Below, in pieces: positions 34,282-47,345 of a stretch of DNA of 64,000 nt. The stretch covers positions 2,542,001 through 2,606,000 of the forward strand of contig JAGUCH010000005.1 in NCBI GenBank assembly GCA_019096065.1, given 5' to 3'. This stretch comes from Paracyclopina nana (taxonomy: Eukaryota > Arthropoda > Copepoda > Cyclopoida > Cyclopettidae). Each line of letters opens with the position of its first letter. Positions within the stretch are counted from its first letter, which is position 1. The notes below the pieces were generated by a model that was given only the letters and a program-made list of their open reading frames with translations, searched no databases and was not told the DNA's origin. The position numbers and the translations under genes are program-made.

Positions 34282-37200
34282 ATGGACCCCTCAGAAAGTA
34301 AGTCACTCGTTTTGCTTAGCGAAAGTGGGGCGCATTGACGGTATCGCGGCTGCCTTTTTGAAGGTGTCAGCAAACAAAGTAAATAAATCGTCGGCGGCTT
34401 GACATTACAAGTCCTTTTGTTTGCTTTTCAAGAGCTCAGGCTCCCTTGACATTTTGCAATATTTTGCATGCTGCACTGTATTGGAATTGCTCTGACTAAT
34501 GGCATTTCCAGCCAAAACTGGCTGGCTTATTCATCCATTGGACTTTCAAAGCGGCTGCTTCCCACCAGAAAACACCAGGTGAAAAAGGCATATGGTGGAG
34601 CAAGTGCCCACAAAAAAATGCTAAAGATGTCATTACGTGCATTTCTCCTCATAGACATTTTTCACTCGAAAACGAGTTCCTTTTTTAATTGACTATGAAA
34701 GCTTATACGTGCTCATTACTGTATACAGTATACTTTAAGAGTGATGCTTAAGTATAAAAGTGGCTAAAATGCAATTTACATGATTTGATGCAATTTTCGT
34801 ACGCAATCAGCAGCTGCAATTATTTAAGCCTGGTTTGTGTCCTGCCAGGCCAACATTCAAGCACTGTTATGCTATGCTGACGAATCCAAGTGGCCAGAAC
34901 AAAAGCCAAAAAATCCGACTGAAACTGTACTGTCAAAAAACAAGTCAATGACTTCTTTGGTTGCAAAGCCTAACAGCATCGCTCCGTTGTTATGTTATAA
35001 ATTGGATTCACTCAAAGCTTTTGTTCTCGAGCATCAAAAGCCTCGCGAACAAAATTGAGCCAAAATTCCAAAATGCTTTGTGTGCCCAAGTTGACCATTT
35101 TTCGTCGTTCTTCCGGACCTTTGAGCTGTAGTGGTAGCAGTCAAATCTCGTTTTTTCCCCCATGTTTGAGGAGATCCTGAAAGGTGAAAAGTTTTGACAT
35201 CTTTTCACTTTTGTTCTAGTAGTCTGGTGGTGGGATTGCTCAAGGTGACCCCATGTTTTGGCAGCAGCAGCAGCAGAGTGAAAATGCTCCACCAGCCAAA
35301 AAATAACAGGTTCTATCATAGCACTGAGGTCTTTCGAAATTATGTTCAAATCATCATAAAAGATGGTTGAAAAAAAAAATTATCATTGATGATGCGGCCT
35401 TGAAGAGGATCTTCTGAAGGAAGTGTTGCAGCATTGGCAGGTTGGACTCACGACGACGCGAGCAGCCGTAATAGTACTACTACAATAATGCTACAAATTG
35501 CATTGTGCGGTGCTACCACGATCCTCCAGACAGGAACAACTGTAAGGAGGCCTTTTTGAGCCATTTCAAGGAGACTGCTTAATTATAATTATGGGCCCAT
35601 TAGGATCATTCATCAAACATCTGATGATTGCATTCAGTTTCAGCCTTTAGGGGATACATTAAAAAAAGCTAACCTTGACTGCTAGCTACATGTAATTCAT
35701 TGAACTTCTTCGTTTACATGAGAGTTGCTCTCAGCTGAATTAATTCGTGATAGAATGCAGTGCATCATTTTGAAGCTATAAAAAAATGGGTGGGTTCAGC
35801 TCACCACTTCTTTTTTCATCACCTTCTTGCTGCTGCTGCTACCCCATTTTGAGGAAGATAGTGATCAGTACATAAAAGGGGGGGAAAAGGCCTTGGAAGT
35901 TTGCTCTGCTATGATGTGTTAGGCTCCTGACTTGGCATACAGCCGGCTGAAATAATTCCCAGAAAATTGACCTAAACTCTGCTTATGTAAGTAAATGCAA
36001 TTATAAGTAGGGCAAGCAATAATTTACAAAGTCACGTGAGTTTCAGTCATCTTTTATGGCCCAAGCTCAGCCGAGCATAAGCATTTAATAAATTGAAGAT
36101 TATATGATCACGATCGAAATTGCTCGTTAGCCTGAATGCTTCATTTTGTGGGGGCCAAAAGCTTGATGCTTTTCATGCAGCTTTAAAACCAGCATTTTTT
36201 GTCTGGCGACATTTTTTAAACTGCCATTTTTGTTCCGGACCGAAGAGGCGATTCCACTTTTGGCGGTATACATCATTGACCTTAAAAAAAGCAACGATTT
36301 TGTCTCTGCTTTTCCCATGGAAATTGTTGTCCTTTATCAATCATCATCATTATGCACAGAGACCTAACCTTCAAGCAGGCAAAGTTTTCTCATTGATAAG
36401 GAACTTTTTTCATCAATTTGTAGTTGGTTGGTTTCCTGAATTCGTGCTGCTTATTTTTCTCGGATCATCAGTATTGCATGTTGGCTTTAATTTGAGCTGG
36501 ACTTCTGGTTTCGTGTTATTATTATTATCTTTTTTTTCGCTTATGTATACAGATAAGTACACTTGGCTCAAAGCAAACAAAGCTTCCTCTTTTTTGAAGT
36601 GCTTCATTTCAAAACCAAGCCCAATTTTCATGAAAGTTTTTTTTTCGGTAAAGTGTCTTGCTGAGTGCCAAGCCCTCATTTTAAGGGCTTTTTATGGGCA
36701 CATTCATACATGGATGAATATTCAATCTTTCTTTTATTGCCAAGCTCCATTGACATTTTGATAACACTGATCGCAATCAGTGATTGTATATAGAAGTCTG
36801 TGGGTGGCAAACTGGTTGTCACCACTTCTTATTGTGGTGTACAGTAGTAGGCATCTGTGGTTTACAATTAAGGAGAAAACGAGATGAGAATCCTCGTCGA
36901 TTTTAACACTTTCCCTCGATGTCTGAAATTATCCACTGTCCAACTTTCTACTTTTGCAGCCTACATCGAGCAACAGATGTCAGTGGAAGAAGAACCATCG
37001 GCGGAACCATCATCGACCACCATCGATTATTCGCACGTTTTGCTCCAAAGCCGGCCCAATTTCGCCAAAGCCGTCAAAGATTTCCAGACATTTCTGAGTG
37101 CAACTCTGCTCGACTTGCAAGGCAAATCCAAGGTGTTGAACGAGCAGAAGATCCATCGGAAAACGTCGCGAAACGTCAAAACGTACCTGTCCCTCCAGAT

Positions 37201-37597
37201 ATACTTGCTGCAGAAACATCTCCACAGACTCGTCGAATTCCAGGCCGAAATCCAGGCTCGCGTCTGCTCCATTTTGAGCTGCCAAAATGACCAGAAAATG
37301 GCGGACGAGCAATTCTTGCAGCTACTGGCAGATATGAGCAAAATGAAGACCAGATGCAAGCACATCTTGGACGTGACAGACCGATATTGTGTGCTCGAAA
37401 GTGAAGACCAATTGGACGGGGTCGAGTCCTCGGAGTCTTCGGCGAGCTCAGACTCAAATTCCTCCCATTCCAATCACAGTGGATCACCGAAAGTGCAAGG
37501 CAACGTGATCAAAACTACGGTGACCTCAGTCAGCAGCCATTTGGCCGTGATTGCCAAAACGTACACGAAAAGACACTCGACGATGTCTCCTGCCTGA
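34282..37597 (+). CDS. Uncharacterised helical protein with Ser-rich tail, two coding exons
   Basis: Exons 34282..34297 and 36960..37597, 217 residues. The first coding exon is 16 nt (MDPSE plus one base); donor AGAAA|GTAAGT and acceptor CTTTTGCAG|CC join in frame to give MDPSETYIEQQMS. The ATG has the context CACCATGG. The protein has an acidic N-terminus, a helix-rich middle (about 35-145) with FAKAVKDFQTFLS, SLQIYLLQKHLHRLVEFQ and FLQLLADMSKMKTRCKHIL, a Ser/Asp/Asn-rich stretch (about 155-180) and a basic C-terminus ending KRHSTMSPA. I do not recognise the family. Codon use and GC content are above the surroundings, which supports real coding. The 2.66-kb intron holds a chance open frame at 36120-36761. 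The leader has a short upstream frame. Confidence 0.68.
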
Positions 37598-40500
37598 ATT
37601 TCCACCCAGAGTGACACATGATGACAAAATGCTGGCATTTTCACAATTACTTGAACATTGCGAGAAATGGCGAGTTTGTGTGGTTATGATTGATAATTCC
37701 TACAGCTTATGTGATCAAAATTAATGACTATATAACTATAATGCGCGACAACACATATATTTTTCTATACTAAATGTATTTTAAAGATGAGCGCTCAATT
37801 TTACTTTATCCTTTTTTATCAAGGAAGCTGAAAATGTGAACTTACAGCACGAAGACTTCTGCAACTAGTCTCATATTAAGCCTTAATTGAAGCTAAGCGG
37901 ACAGAAACGTGCGATATTTATAATTGAAATTTGTCTGCTGCACCCTCATTTTCAGCGTTACACTTCCTACCAGCAAACTGTTATGAATTGCGCCTAATCC
38001 TATTTTTAACATCCCTCACAACAATTAATTATTCTCGAGGCCCATTTTCACTGTACCTGTCTGTTACTTGTCAACGAGGCTCATAATCACCAACAATTGA
38101 TTGACGACAATTTTTTCAGTGCGAAAAACAAGCAAATAATATTAAACCCTATTACTCGTGTATCATCATCGCGCCATTATTATTCGCATGTTGAAATACT
38201 CCATCATCAATTCGAAAATGACATTTAGCATCGTCGTCGTATATTTGTGGCTGTCATCATTGATACATTACATCTGATGGCAACAAATCATCAGAAATCT
38301 GTTTTGAAACCTGATGCTAAAGCCTCGCGTACTTTTTGGAGAGGTTGCGTGATTTTTTATTTACCAACTGCGGGCTTATTTTAAAGATGATTCAAGGCCT
38401 TTTTTGCCTAGCTCGGAACATTTCTGAATCGAGGTTGCATTTTAACGAGAAAAAATCGCTGTCAAGAATTTCACATTTACTGATGCCCTTTTGAAATTGG
38501 GCTTATCTCAATTTTCCATAAGCCCAAAAATTATGGGGAAGATGATGATCAATTTTCGGGTAGAAAAAGTTAGGTCATGTCTATTTCATAACTACGATTA
38601 TGTCATATCACAATTAGGCAACCTAAAATTATGTCAATGGGAGGAAACCCTCAATACAACGTCAGTTTGGCTTACGGCTAGTTTTTCCTTGGATGAAAGA
38701 AGCCCTGTGTGATAGAAAAAGAGAGTCTGGGAAAAATTAGCATAGAATATTCTCCTCTTCTAATGATATATGCATACATAATTCTCTGGCTTCCACTAAA
38801 AGGCACAAAAATCATGGAAAATAATATTGCCATGCTACCTTAAGCTCTCCGTTGCACAGCGTGCTGAAGGGGAGCAGCTTTTTTCTCTGCTGCACTGGCC
38901 AAAATGGCTCCTCTTTTATGCGATTTTAAGGACCCAAATATCAATGGGAATATGGGCTATAAAACCGGTTTTATCGTTCCTAATACGAAATTGACAATTT
39001 TGTTCCAGAAAAAAGCTGCCTTTTGGCAGCTGATCGCGAAGCATGAGCTGCAAAAGTCATAACAAGAACACTACAGCAAAAGCTGGTTTTTCGGAGGAAA
39101 TGAGATCAAGGCTTTCGATTCACCATGTGAATTGCCTCAATTTGGAGCTGCCTGAAAATTAGAGAGTGAAGGTGAAATCTTCGTTCAGCAATTCCAGCTC
39201 TCCACCTACTTTTACTTTGCTGCTGTCCATGTATGGCAAGAAAGTCTCAATTATGAATTGAGCCATAAAGACATGAAAAGGGGCACGTTGCAAAAGAGGA
39301 AGAGAAAGAGAAGGAGGCTTTTGTGCCCCAACTCGTAAATTGTTCTACGATTTTTTACTCCCTTTACAAAAGGTCAGGTTATGAATGGAAATACTAATAA
39401 TGGGAGAATGAGGAGGAGGGAAGAAACTACAAATGGTTGCCACTTCATCAAAAAGAAAATTGTAATTACCATTCTACTATTTCTACTTTATGGGACACTT
39501 ATTTCTTTTGCTGGACAAAAGATATCTGAATTTGCATGCAATGTTCTTATTAGGCTACAGAGCAGCCTCTAAATATAGTAGAGCAAGTTATAACTGCCCA
39601 ACTTTTCCGGTATATACACTTTATACACCTTAGTAAAGTTTCATTTTAAAAAATGGCTTAGCACATGCACCATGAAGAGGACTGCATATTTCACAGAATA
39701 AACTTGAAAAAAAAGTTTTCCCACTTGAAACAAGTGGTCTTTTCTTAGTACAATTGTGAAAATAGTGATTAAAAAAAGGTTATTCATGCCAATCGTAATG
39801 TATAGGCAATTTTACCAAGTGCCTATTAACTTTTTGATTGATCTTGATGAATTGCAGTTTTTATGGAGCCAGCAATTCCCAAAATGCTAAGAACTGCTTT
39901 GTTGTTTGGTCATTTTGATCAATGAGGCTTCCTTTTTTTGTCAACTCAATAATTGGCCGAATGTGCGCTCTCTAACTTTATCCCAGCATATAAAATACCA
40001 AAGTGGACCAAAAACTCCTCCCAGACAAATGTATCTAAGCGAAAGCGAAGTTAAACCCAAAAAAGTCAAATCCAGCATTTTTTGCTCTCCTCTTGAGTTG
40101 TACCACAACATGATTATTTCCTCTTGTTCCAAATAGTTTAGGAATTTCTCGGTTTTCATTGTGATGATCTTGAGCATTATTACTTTTTTGGCGTGGTAGC
40201 CCCACACAGGGCTACTTTTTTTGGCATACCACAGCATGTTTAGCCATAGAAAACGAAGAAATGTTGCCTTGCTTTTGGAAGAAGAAAATCTTGTGGGTCA
40301 GCAAAAAACCAAACAGCAGCAGCCCCCAAGATTGTTGGACATGATATCTGAATCTGGGATCAAAAGTTTTCCCACAGGAGCTAGAGAATCCAGGCCAAGT
40401 CAATTTGTAGCATACTTTTTTCCAGACCATTTAACACTTTAAACTGTTTGTGGCTTTCTTCTACCCTTCTTGGGGGGAAAAGGAGGAAAAGAAAGTCACA

Positions 40501-41033
40501 GCTACACCAACAACCTGTTGATTTTTCGTGTGGTATTTCAATTGTAATATTTATTGATTCTTTTTCATCATCCTTAATGTTTTGACTACTACATCAGCAT
40601 TTTGTTGTTGTTCTTGATAGGCTGGCAATTAAGTGTGTGTAGTAAATATTTCGTTGTGTGTGAATGCATTAATAATCATCGTATATATGGATCAAGGGGT
40701 GGAATACTGCTTATAGAAACAACGCGAATTGTAACTGAGGTATAAAAAAGAGGAGTAGTGGAGTGGATTGGTAAGTGCATGCAAAAGGCTACTTTTGCTT
40801 GGTTTATATAGAATGCGTGTGAGTGCAACGCCTTAAGTTTACGTATATAAGAGAGAGAGCAGCTTCTCAATGCTAGCTCAATTCTTGTAAAGAAGCTTAA
40901 CATTTTTTTTCTTTCTTAAAGCAAGTCTCCTTCCTTTTTCGTTCCTGGTCAATCAACAAGTCTCAGCAATTTGCAGCTGAATAAAATATTTTTTCTCCAC
41001 TAGATGTCGCCGCGCTGCCGCAGCAAACAACAG
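37598..41033. other. Intergenic region with 3' UTRs of convergent genes
   Basis: 3.4 kb between two convergent stop codons. No coding exon is supportable. The first few hundred bases are probably the 3' UTR of the plus-strand gene, and part of 40.5-41.0 kb the 3' UTR of TOX, for which AATAAA lies on the minus strand near 40550. Confidence 0.4.
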
Positions 41034-43846
41034 TTACTTGTCTGAATTCGAGGATGGGGATGACCCATGTTCAGGCTGCTGTTGCTGAGGCCAGTTATTG
41101 GTTGTGCTGGCATAGGGATTATTCGTCAATGGTTTGTCATTGACTAAGCATTCGTTTGAACAATACTCTGGCATTGGTCTGCTGCTGTTGGACACCAACC
41201 TCACTTGATTAGGACAGCCATGTCGTTTGCAATTGGAAATCATTGTGGGAAGATCATCTTGACTACTGGCATATGGGTCAGCCTGGTAGCTTCCACCTGG
41301 GTACCTCGAATTTGCATCAGGTGAAGGCATCTGGAAAAAGTATACTAATTTTATGCTTTTCTAACTAGATGGCGCTGCGTTAGAGGGGGTAGTTAGCGTT
41401 ACCAGCTTAATTTCAATTATTTCACACCTTTTTGGCATTTCAAGGGAGCATTTGAATACAAACAAAAAGCCATCTCGCGGAATTTCAACACACCAGCTAG
41501 TAGTTTTGATCTACAGCCAATTTCACTTGCAGAGGAGCCAATTTGGGGACCTCACTTAGTGAGTCCATTACTGGAGCTTTCACATGCAAAAAAAGGGTTG
41601 AATGATGGATAGCTGACAATCCATTTTTCCCTTGGTGAAAATATTGAAGGTGTAGCAGCACCTTTCCTCCTCCTACATCTCAATCTAAAGTTTCCATTAT
41701 CTAATAAGCCAATATTGAGGTTTCATTCAAAAGAGTGAGTGTGTGTGTGTGTGGGGAGGTTTAGACCCAGTTTTTTAAAGGAAGAAAGAAAGCAGCAGCT
41801 TCTAGTATTGGGATGGGTTTTTATGGCCCCTTCCTTTTCTTTCTCTACTACAACTACTACTACTAGCTTGCTTGTGATAAGAATTTCCCTACTACTGCTA
41901 TACTAGCTATACTAGCTCTCTGGTAGATTACATTCCATAGGAGTTTTATTGATTTTTCTGCATGCCCACAAATCCTGTGCTACTAGTAGCAGAGACCAGC
42001 ACAAGGCAGCAGAGTCCATTTGAATTTCCCAAAACACATGAATATCAATGAAACTAGCTCCTGCTGCAGCAGTAGTCAAATTTCTTAGGCAAAAAAGTCC
42101 TTTTTTCAGCTGCTGCCCTCAGCTGAGCATATTATGCATGCTATTTCTCTTTTTTCTTGCTGGTAGGGAATGAAAGCTCTGACTCACTTTTTATTGGCTC
42201 TGCTGAAGGCACCCCTAAGAAAATGTATGAGAATGGGATTTTTGTGTTACGTTTTTACACACACTACTAGGGGCCATGGTGTGAGCAGTAAAATAGAAAA
42301 AGAACCAGTTTGTGTTTTCCCTGACAGTAAATCTTTTAAATCAGACCAAATTACATTCGGGGAGCATCAAAGAGAGAGCAAAAAGTGTAGCACATCATAT
42401 TGGATCACTGAAAATATACTTACATGTGCAGGATGCCTTAGATGATGTTGGCTGCTGAGGTGGTAACCATTATTGGGGGGTGACTGTCCCAGTGTGGATT
42501 GAGGTGAAGATGATGAGGTGGGAGCTGATCCCAAAGGGGTAAGAGAACTAGCATTGCTATCATAACCAGATGATTCAGTCATCCTAGAACAAAAGTCAAT
42601 TACTTTCGGTCCTCAAAGAGATATATCCTATTTTTTCCACTTTCATTTTGTATTACACTTGTAGAGCAAAAGAAGTGAAGGTTGTTGCTGTTCTTTTTGC
42701 TGATGTCTACAGCATGCACAAAAGGTCAAAAAGGCTGCGTGCCAAGTGCCCATTATTATTTTCAAGGCTGCCTTTTTACTGATTAAAAAAAGGAGCAAGA
42801 ACTTTTATATTGATTTCACAGCCTCCATTCTCACCTCTGACTCATGAGGTAATTTCTCTCCTCAACTACTTTGGTCACATCCAGCCCTTTCCCATTGTAA
42901 GGGCTCTCTAAAGTGTTGCCTTTTGACACTAGGGTGGCTCTGTAAGCTGCCAATTGTCTCAAGTATTCCTTTTTGGCCTGCTCAGTCCTCCTTTTGTAGG
43001 CGCCTTTGCTGTCAGGATCCATCCCATCCCACAAAGCTGCCACGTGTTTCGATACTTCACCAAAACTTGCAGCAGGATTCCTGCAGGCGAAATGCAAATT
43101 GTAAAATACTGGGGCTACTACCTCTATGTATTTGCACATTACCTGGCTTTAATGCCAGCCTGGACATCACGGAAGAATAAAGCATAAGCTGACACCGGTT
43201 TTTGAGGTTCGTTAGGGTCTCTTTGCCTCGCCCTTTTGCCTCCTCTCTTGGCTGACATCACTGAGGTGGTGGGCCTGGGGCCTTTAGGCCTGGGGATCAG
43301 GGGCATGATACCGCCCCGCAGGACCTGAGATCCTTTTGACTCGTTCACACAGTCCCCACCAGAATCATCCGAGTTGGCAAGAGGACTAGGGGTACAGTTG
43401 TGGGTGCTTTGCTGGCCACCTGGGGGTAGCACCGCCCCGTTGTTGGGGTGCTGCTGGTCGTAGTACCCATTGGACTGGGGGTAATACCCACCAGCCGAGG
43501 GATCACTGGGTGAATAGCTGGGGAACGTCTGCTGCTGAGACTGAGGCTGCTGAGGCTGAGGAGGGTAGGGGTTGTAGTAGCCATGCTGGTGGTGCCAATG
43601 GGGTACTTGAGGCTGCTGCTGGGGAGAGGGGTATTGGTGGGGGTATTGGGGGTAGTATTGGTGCTGATATTGGGGGTGTGACGGGTACTGCTGCTGGGGT
43701 GGCTGGAAGTCGTCTTCGTAATGGCTGAATGAATCTTGGCTTGAGGGTGGTATTGAAGACTCGGAGCTTGGTGGAGGCTGATGATGATGATGGTGGTGAT
43801 GGTGATGTGGGGAGACACCACCAGGAGGTGGCAAATTGGTGATCAT
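41034..43846 (-). CDS. TOX: TOX-family HMG-box protein
   Basis: Exons: complement(41034..41330, 42424..42583, 42835..43080, 43143..43846), 468 residues; all three junctions (phases 2, 2, 0) agree. TOX proteins are nuclear DNA-binding regulators of transcription and chromatin. The N-terminus has a nine-His run and a long Pro/Gln/Tyr-rich region ([17 protein letters not shown]). A basic stretch [10 protein letters not shown] precedes [20 protein letters not shown], the TOX-type HMG box (about 208-280), interrupted by an intron exactly after GIKAR, and it closes with [18 protein letters not shown]. The C-terminus has Cys404, Cys409, Cys427 and Cys431 (NCKRHGC..YCSNEC), matching the conserved TOX-family C-terminal Cys block; metal binding is possible. 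One fragment (41331-42423) is a 1.1-kb intron with a short GT run near 41738. Vertebrates have four paralogues; I cannot assign a subtype. Confidence 0.94.
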
Positions 43847-43921
43847 TTTCTAGTTAACTGGGGAGAAGCCACAGCTATTCAGCGTCCGCATAGGGCAGCA
43901 TCATTTTGAGAGCAGCAAAAC
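43847..43921 (-). other. TOX 5' UTR segment with a 10-codon upstream frame
   Basis: An acceptor TGTATTTTACAG precedes 43921, so at least one more 5' exon should exist upstream. In this segment two tandem ATGs start at 43904, both with A at -3, and read MMLPYADAE then stop (43875), 29 nt before the main ATG at 43846. A well-placed upstream frame like this usually lowers translation of the main product. Confidence 0.5.
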
Positions 43922-46797
43922 CTGTAAAATACAAATTACACGCTGCAATGAATGTATCCGATACATTTTTCGTAATCCTTTGATTATTCGACATTAGAGC
44001 TGGGAATCGGCACACAAAAGGGAAATTTGTGAACTTTTTTCATTATCCTAAAAAGGAATTTGTATTAAAAAGGTGAAGAAGAGGAGGAAAAGGGTGAATG
44101 GTTAATTTGATTGGGAGGGGAAAAAAGAAAGTTCAGGCTTTTTTACTTTTCTCCCAATTTTCTTGGCTGCTCGCGCGCTTGCTGCTACAATAGTTGACCG
44201 AAACTGAAAAAAGGAAGAGAGAAAGGCCAAAGTTTTTTGATTGCATACGAGATATGTCCAATTTGGACCAACTTTGGCAGCTCCCAACGAAGATGAAAGA
44301 CAAAAGGGAAAGCAGTAGCAACTTTGATGGGTTTCAACGAAAGAAAAAAAAAGCTTCAGTTTTATTTCTCCCCTCTTTCGCAACATCTATTAAAAAAATT
44401 TCACTCCCCTCAGAGACCACAAAACTGTGGGTAACACTTGGTCTCTCCTCCAAACAACACAGAGCCAGTCGTGGCAGCAGAAAAAGCCAAAAACTTTCTC
44501 AACTCAGTTGGAAAACTAATTTCAAATTCAATTAGAGGAAAACGAAAAAGAATGATTGAAAAAGACACAATTTTGTTTGTGTCCCTCCTCCTTTTCTGTC
44601 CAATTAAAACAAGGAGCCGAAGAAAGGCTCCAACTTTTTTCTGAATTAATTGAATGACTCGACGGAGGAATAATTTGGACTGATCTTTTATTTTTCACTG
44701 TTACTACTACCACATCAGGGATCAGTTTAAGGAGGTCGTTTAGAAAGCAGTTGAGCATCAAGAAGCCAATAACAAGTTTGTGTTTTCTACAGCAGATTTC
44801 CCCCTTTGATGGTTTGTCGAAATCCAACTCGATTCATTCGGCTGTGAAAAAGCAAACTTTTTGATGGATTTGTCAAAATCCTTATGCCAATTTCATCCGC
44901 CAACGACGACGTTCCCCCCAAGTTATTATTATGCAACAACATCAACTTGAACAGAAGTCAATCCCAAATTGGAAAAACACCATCATCGAAAATTCCCTTT
45001 GGAAATGTGTGGGAAAAATAAACCCAGGCTCAAAGTGAATGCCAGATATGCCCTGATACAGCACAAAAAATTTGCATGAAAGCTACAAAAATCAACATTG
45101 ACAACAGACTATTGAAAGATGGAAGCGGACTTTTTTCAGGTCTCTCTCCAATTTCGGCGGAGGGTATTTGTTGTCTCCCAATAAGAGAGCCATTTAATTG
45201 TTTGCCTAATTAAATTGAAAAGCAAGATCCGGTCACCCAGAACAGATTGGTTTTGAGTTGGGGGTACTCTATGGGGGTATATGTCCCTCTGCATGGTCCG
45301 CAAGCACACTGCTCAGCACAGTGGTACTTTTTAATTGCAAAACTTTTTCAATCTAGCTTAAATGTTTGGCACAGAGTTTGAAAAGGAGAACTCGCAGAAA
45401 AAGAGCCCCCTTTTACCAGTACTGAACTCTCTGTGTAGCTCTCTTGGGACTTTCAATACACAAGATTACGACTCCTCTGAAGAATTCAATGCTTTCTTTG
45501 TCCTATGAACCATGTAAGTACTTTGGCGAGATATTTTCAAAAAGTGTATTTAATTTGACCCAAGAGTTCACCACATGGAATGTGCACCATCATCTTCTTA
45601 ATTGTTGTTTTGATTTATTGCTGCTTTGCAAAAAAGCTCTTCTTCGGCTTGAAGAAGTGCAGAGGCAACAACACGACTATTCAATCAGTTTTGAATTATT
45701 TTCAATATGATGAGTCACAATATTGATTATTATGGGTGTGTGTTTTGTTGTCACACACTCACATGATGAGGAAAGAAAGGGCTCTCTTGTAACCCCTTTT
45801 TTCCCATTTATTATCTGGAAGCTTTTCTTATGAAATCAAATTGAATTTCTTTGTAATAAAAAAAAAGATGAGTCATGCTCTAGTAACTTTTATGGGGCTT
45901 TTCCCCCACTGTGTCTACTCTGCTACTATATGTTGGAGAGCCCAAAATAAATGCAGTATACTCCTAACGATGAAATAAAAATCAAATTTGTCGCAACATT
46001 GATTTTAGTGCTCATCTCTCAACCTTTTTTGTGTTAACAACGTGTTTACATAAAGCTGAAATAGGTGAGTCATGCAGTTCGCAACTTTTTGTACCAATTC
46101 TCACGCAACCTCACAACATTTGCGAGATTTGAAGGAATTGATTTCAATCAATTTGGGCAAGATCAAAGAGGTGAAATGAGGTCAAACTTTCTCATAAGTC
46201 ACGTGGTGGAATATATCATGCAATTCCAAACATTAATTACCCTTATTCGATTTTAATCTGATCTTAATGGAGCAAAAACTTGTTTTTTCCCCGCCAAGCA
46301 GGGTCGTTCTCTTGATCCCATATAGTCTAACCCCCTTTTTAGTGGCTCACGGATCACTAAGCAATTTGGTCTCCAATTTAATGACATCCAGTTCCAGATT
46401 AAGTTTGTGACCTTTTAATCAAAAATCACCAGGCAGGCAAGAAAAACAAAGGGCAGGTGACAATTTTTTGGGTGAAAAATAGCACCTGCCTGTAGCTGTT
46501 ACCACCAGAAAAATATAAGGACTTGACCTTCTTTCTTCGAATTCATTTCAAAGTGATATAAATCATTGTGGAAATGGTCGAAATGGGCCACTTTTTCATT
46601 CGATGGAGTAATGAGAAAAGTTGGGTCATCTGAATTTATAGCTAAAAATGGCTGCTGAGGAAATCGGAGATTTATCATGACCAAAAAGCCCTTTTATTTA
46701 TTTTGTATTCAAAGAAATTCAGAGGATGGTTTCAGCTTTGAAACAAATTAATTTCAATCACTTAAGCTATATTTTACACGCCAGAGTGCGTACTAAC
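43922..46797. other. Probable TOX first intron
   Basis: Noncoding, AT-rich DNA between the acceptor at 43922 and a candidate minus-strand donor (GATCAG|GTTAGT, exon ending at 46798). Short frames near 44100-44800 are low-complexity (Lys/Ser/Phe-rich) and unconvincing. Confidence 0.35.
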
Positions 46798-47345
46798 CTG
46801 ATCCAACTATAAAGGGTCTGCTGCAGTAGCAACAGCAACAACAAAAAAGTAAATCCCATTTTCATTCTTGTTTTTGTGCATCAAGATTGCTTTTAGATCA
46901 GATGTCCTCCAAATTGAATTATGTGACATTGCGCGCGCGTCAGCTGCCAGCCCGAGAAAATCAATTGTTTACTATTCTATATATACCTAATTACCAAAGG
47001 TCCCCCAATGTTATTCAATCAAAGGATCGACCCGATGCAAAGCTGGAAACTCACGTGTGTTTTCGGATCCAATTTCGTAGCGCAGAATCGGCTAACTTTA
47101 CAGGCTTCGCAACCGCAAATTGGGCAACCGTAGGCGATGAGATTTGCACGATTTTTTGCCAAAAATTGGCACTTTTTCACTGAAACCAGCAGCTCTTTCC
47201 TCGAGCAAAGTTAGCAGCGCACTGGCGCAAAAACTCCGCGTGCTTTTTCGTCAGCTGTCGACCGCGCCAATAAAACCACGTGTTCTACGCGGATCGTCAG
47301 TCGTCTTACTAACCGTGAATTGCGGCCTCATTCCCGGTTGAATTT
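46798..47345 (-). promoter_or_regulatory. CpG-rich block, candidate TOX promoter and first exon
   Basis: Within otherwise CpG-poor DNA this block has ATTGCGCGCGCGTCAGCTG (46938-46946 is CGTCAGCTG), a second CGTCAGCTG at 47249-47257, CACGTG-like and CCAAT-like words (CGCGCCAATAAAACCACGTG), and on the minus strand a donor at 46798. I infer the TOX promoter, but no transcript evidence is available. Confidence 0.35.

Noticed and set aside
35755-35785. A bantam-like microRNA word (CATCATTTTGAAGCT)
   Set aside because: The match is partial and I see no hairpin precursor around it.
36120-36761. 213-codon open frame on the plus strand
   Set aside because: It lies inside the intron of the 34-37 kb gene, is rich in Phe/Leu/Ser from T-rich DNA, and matches no family.
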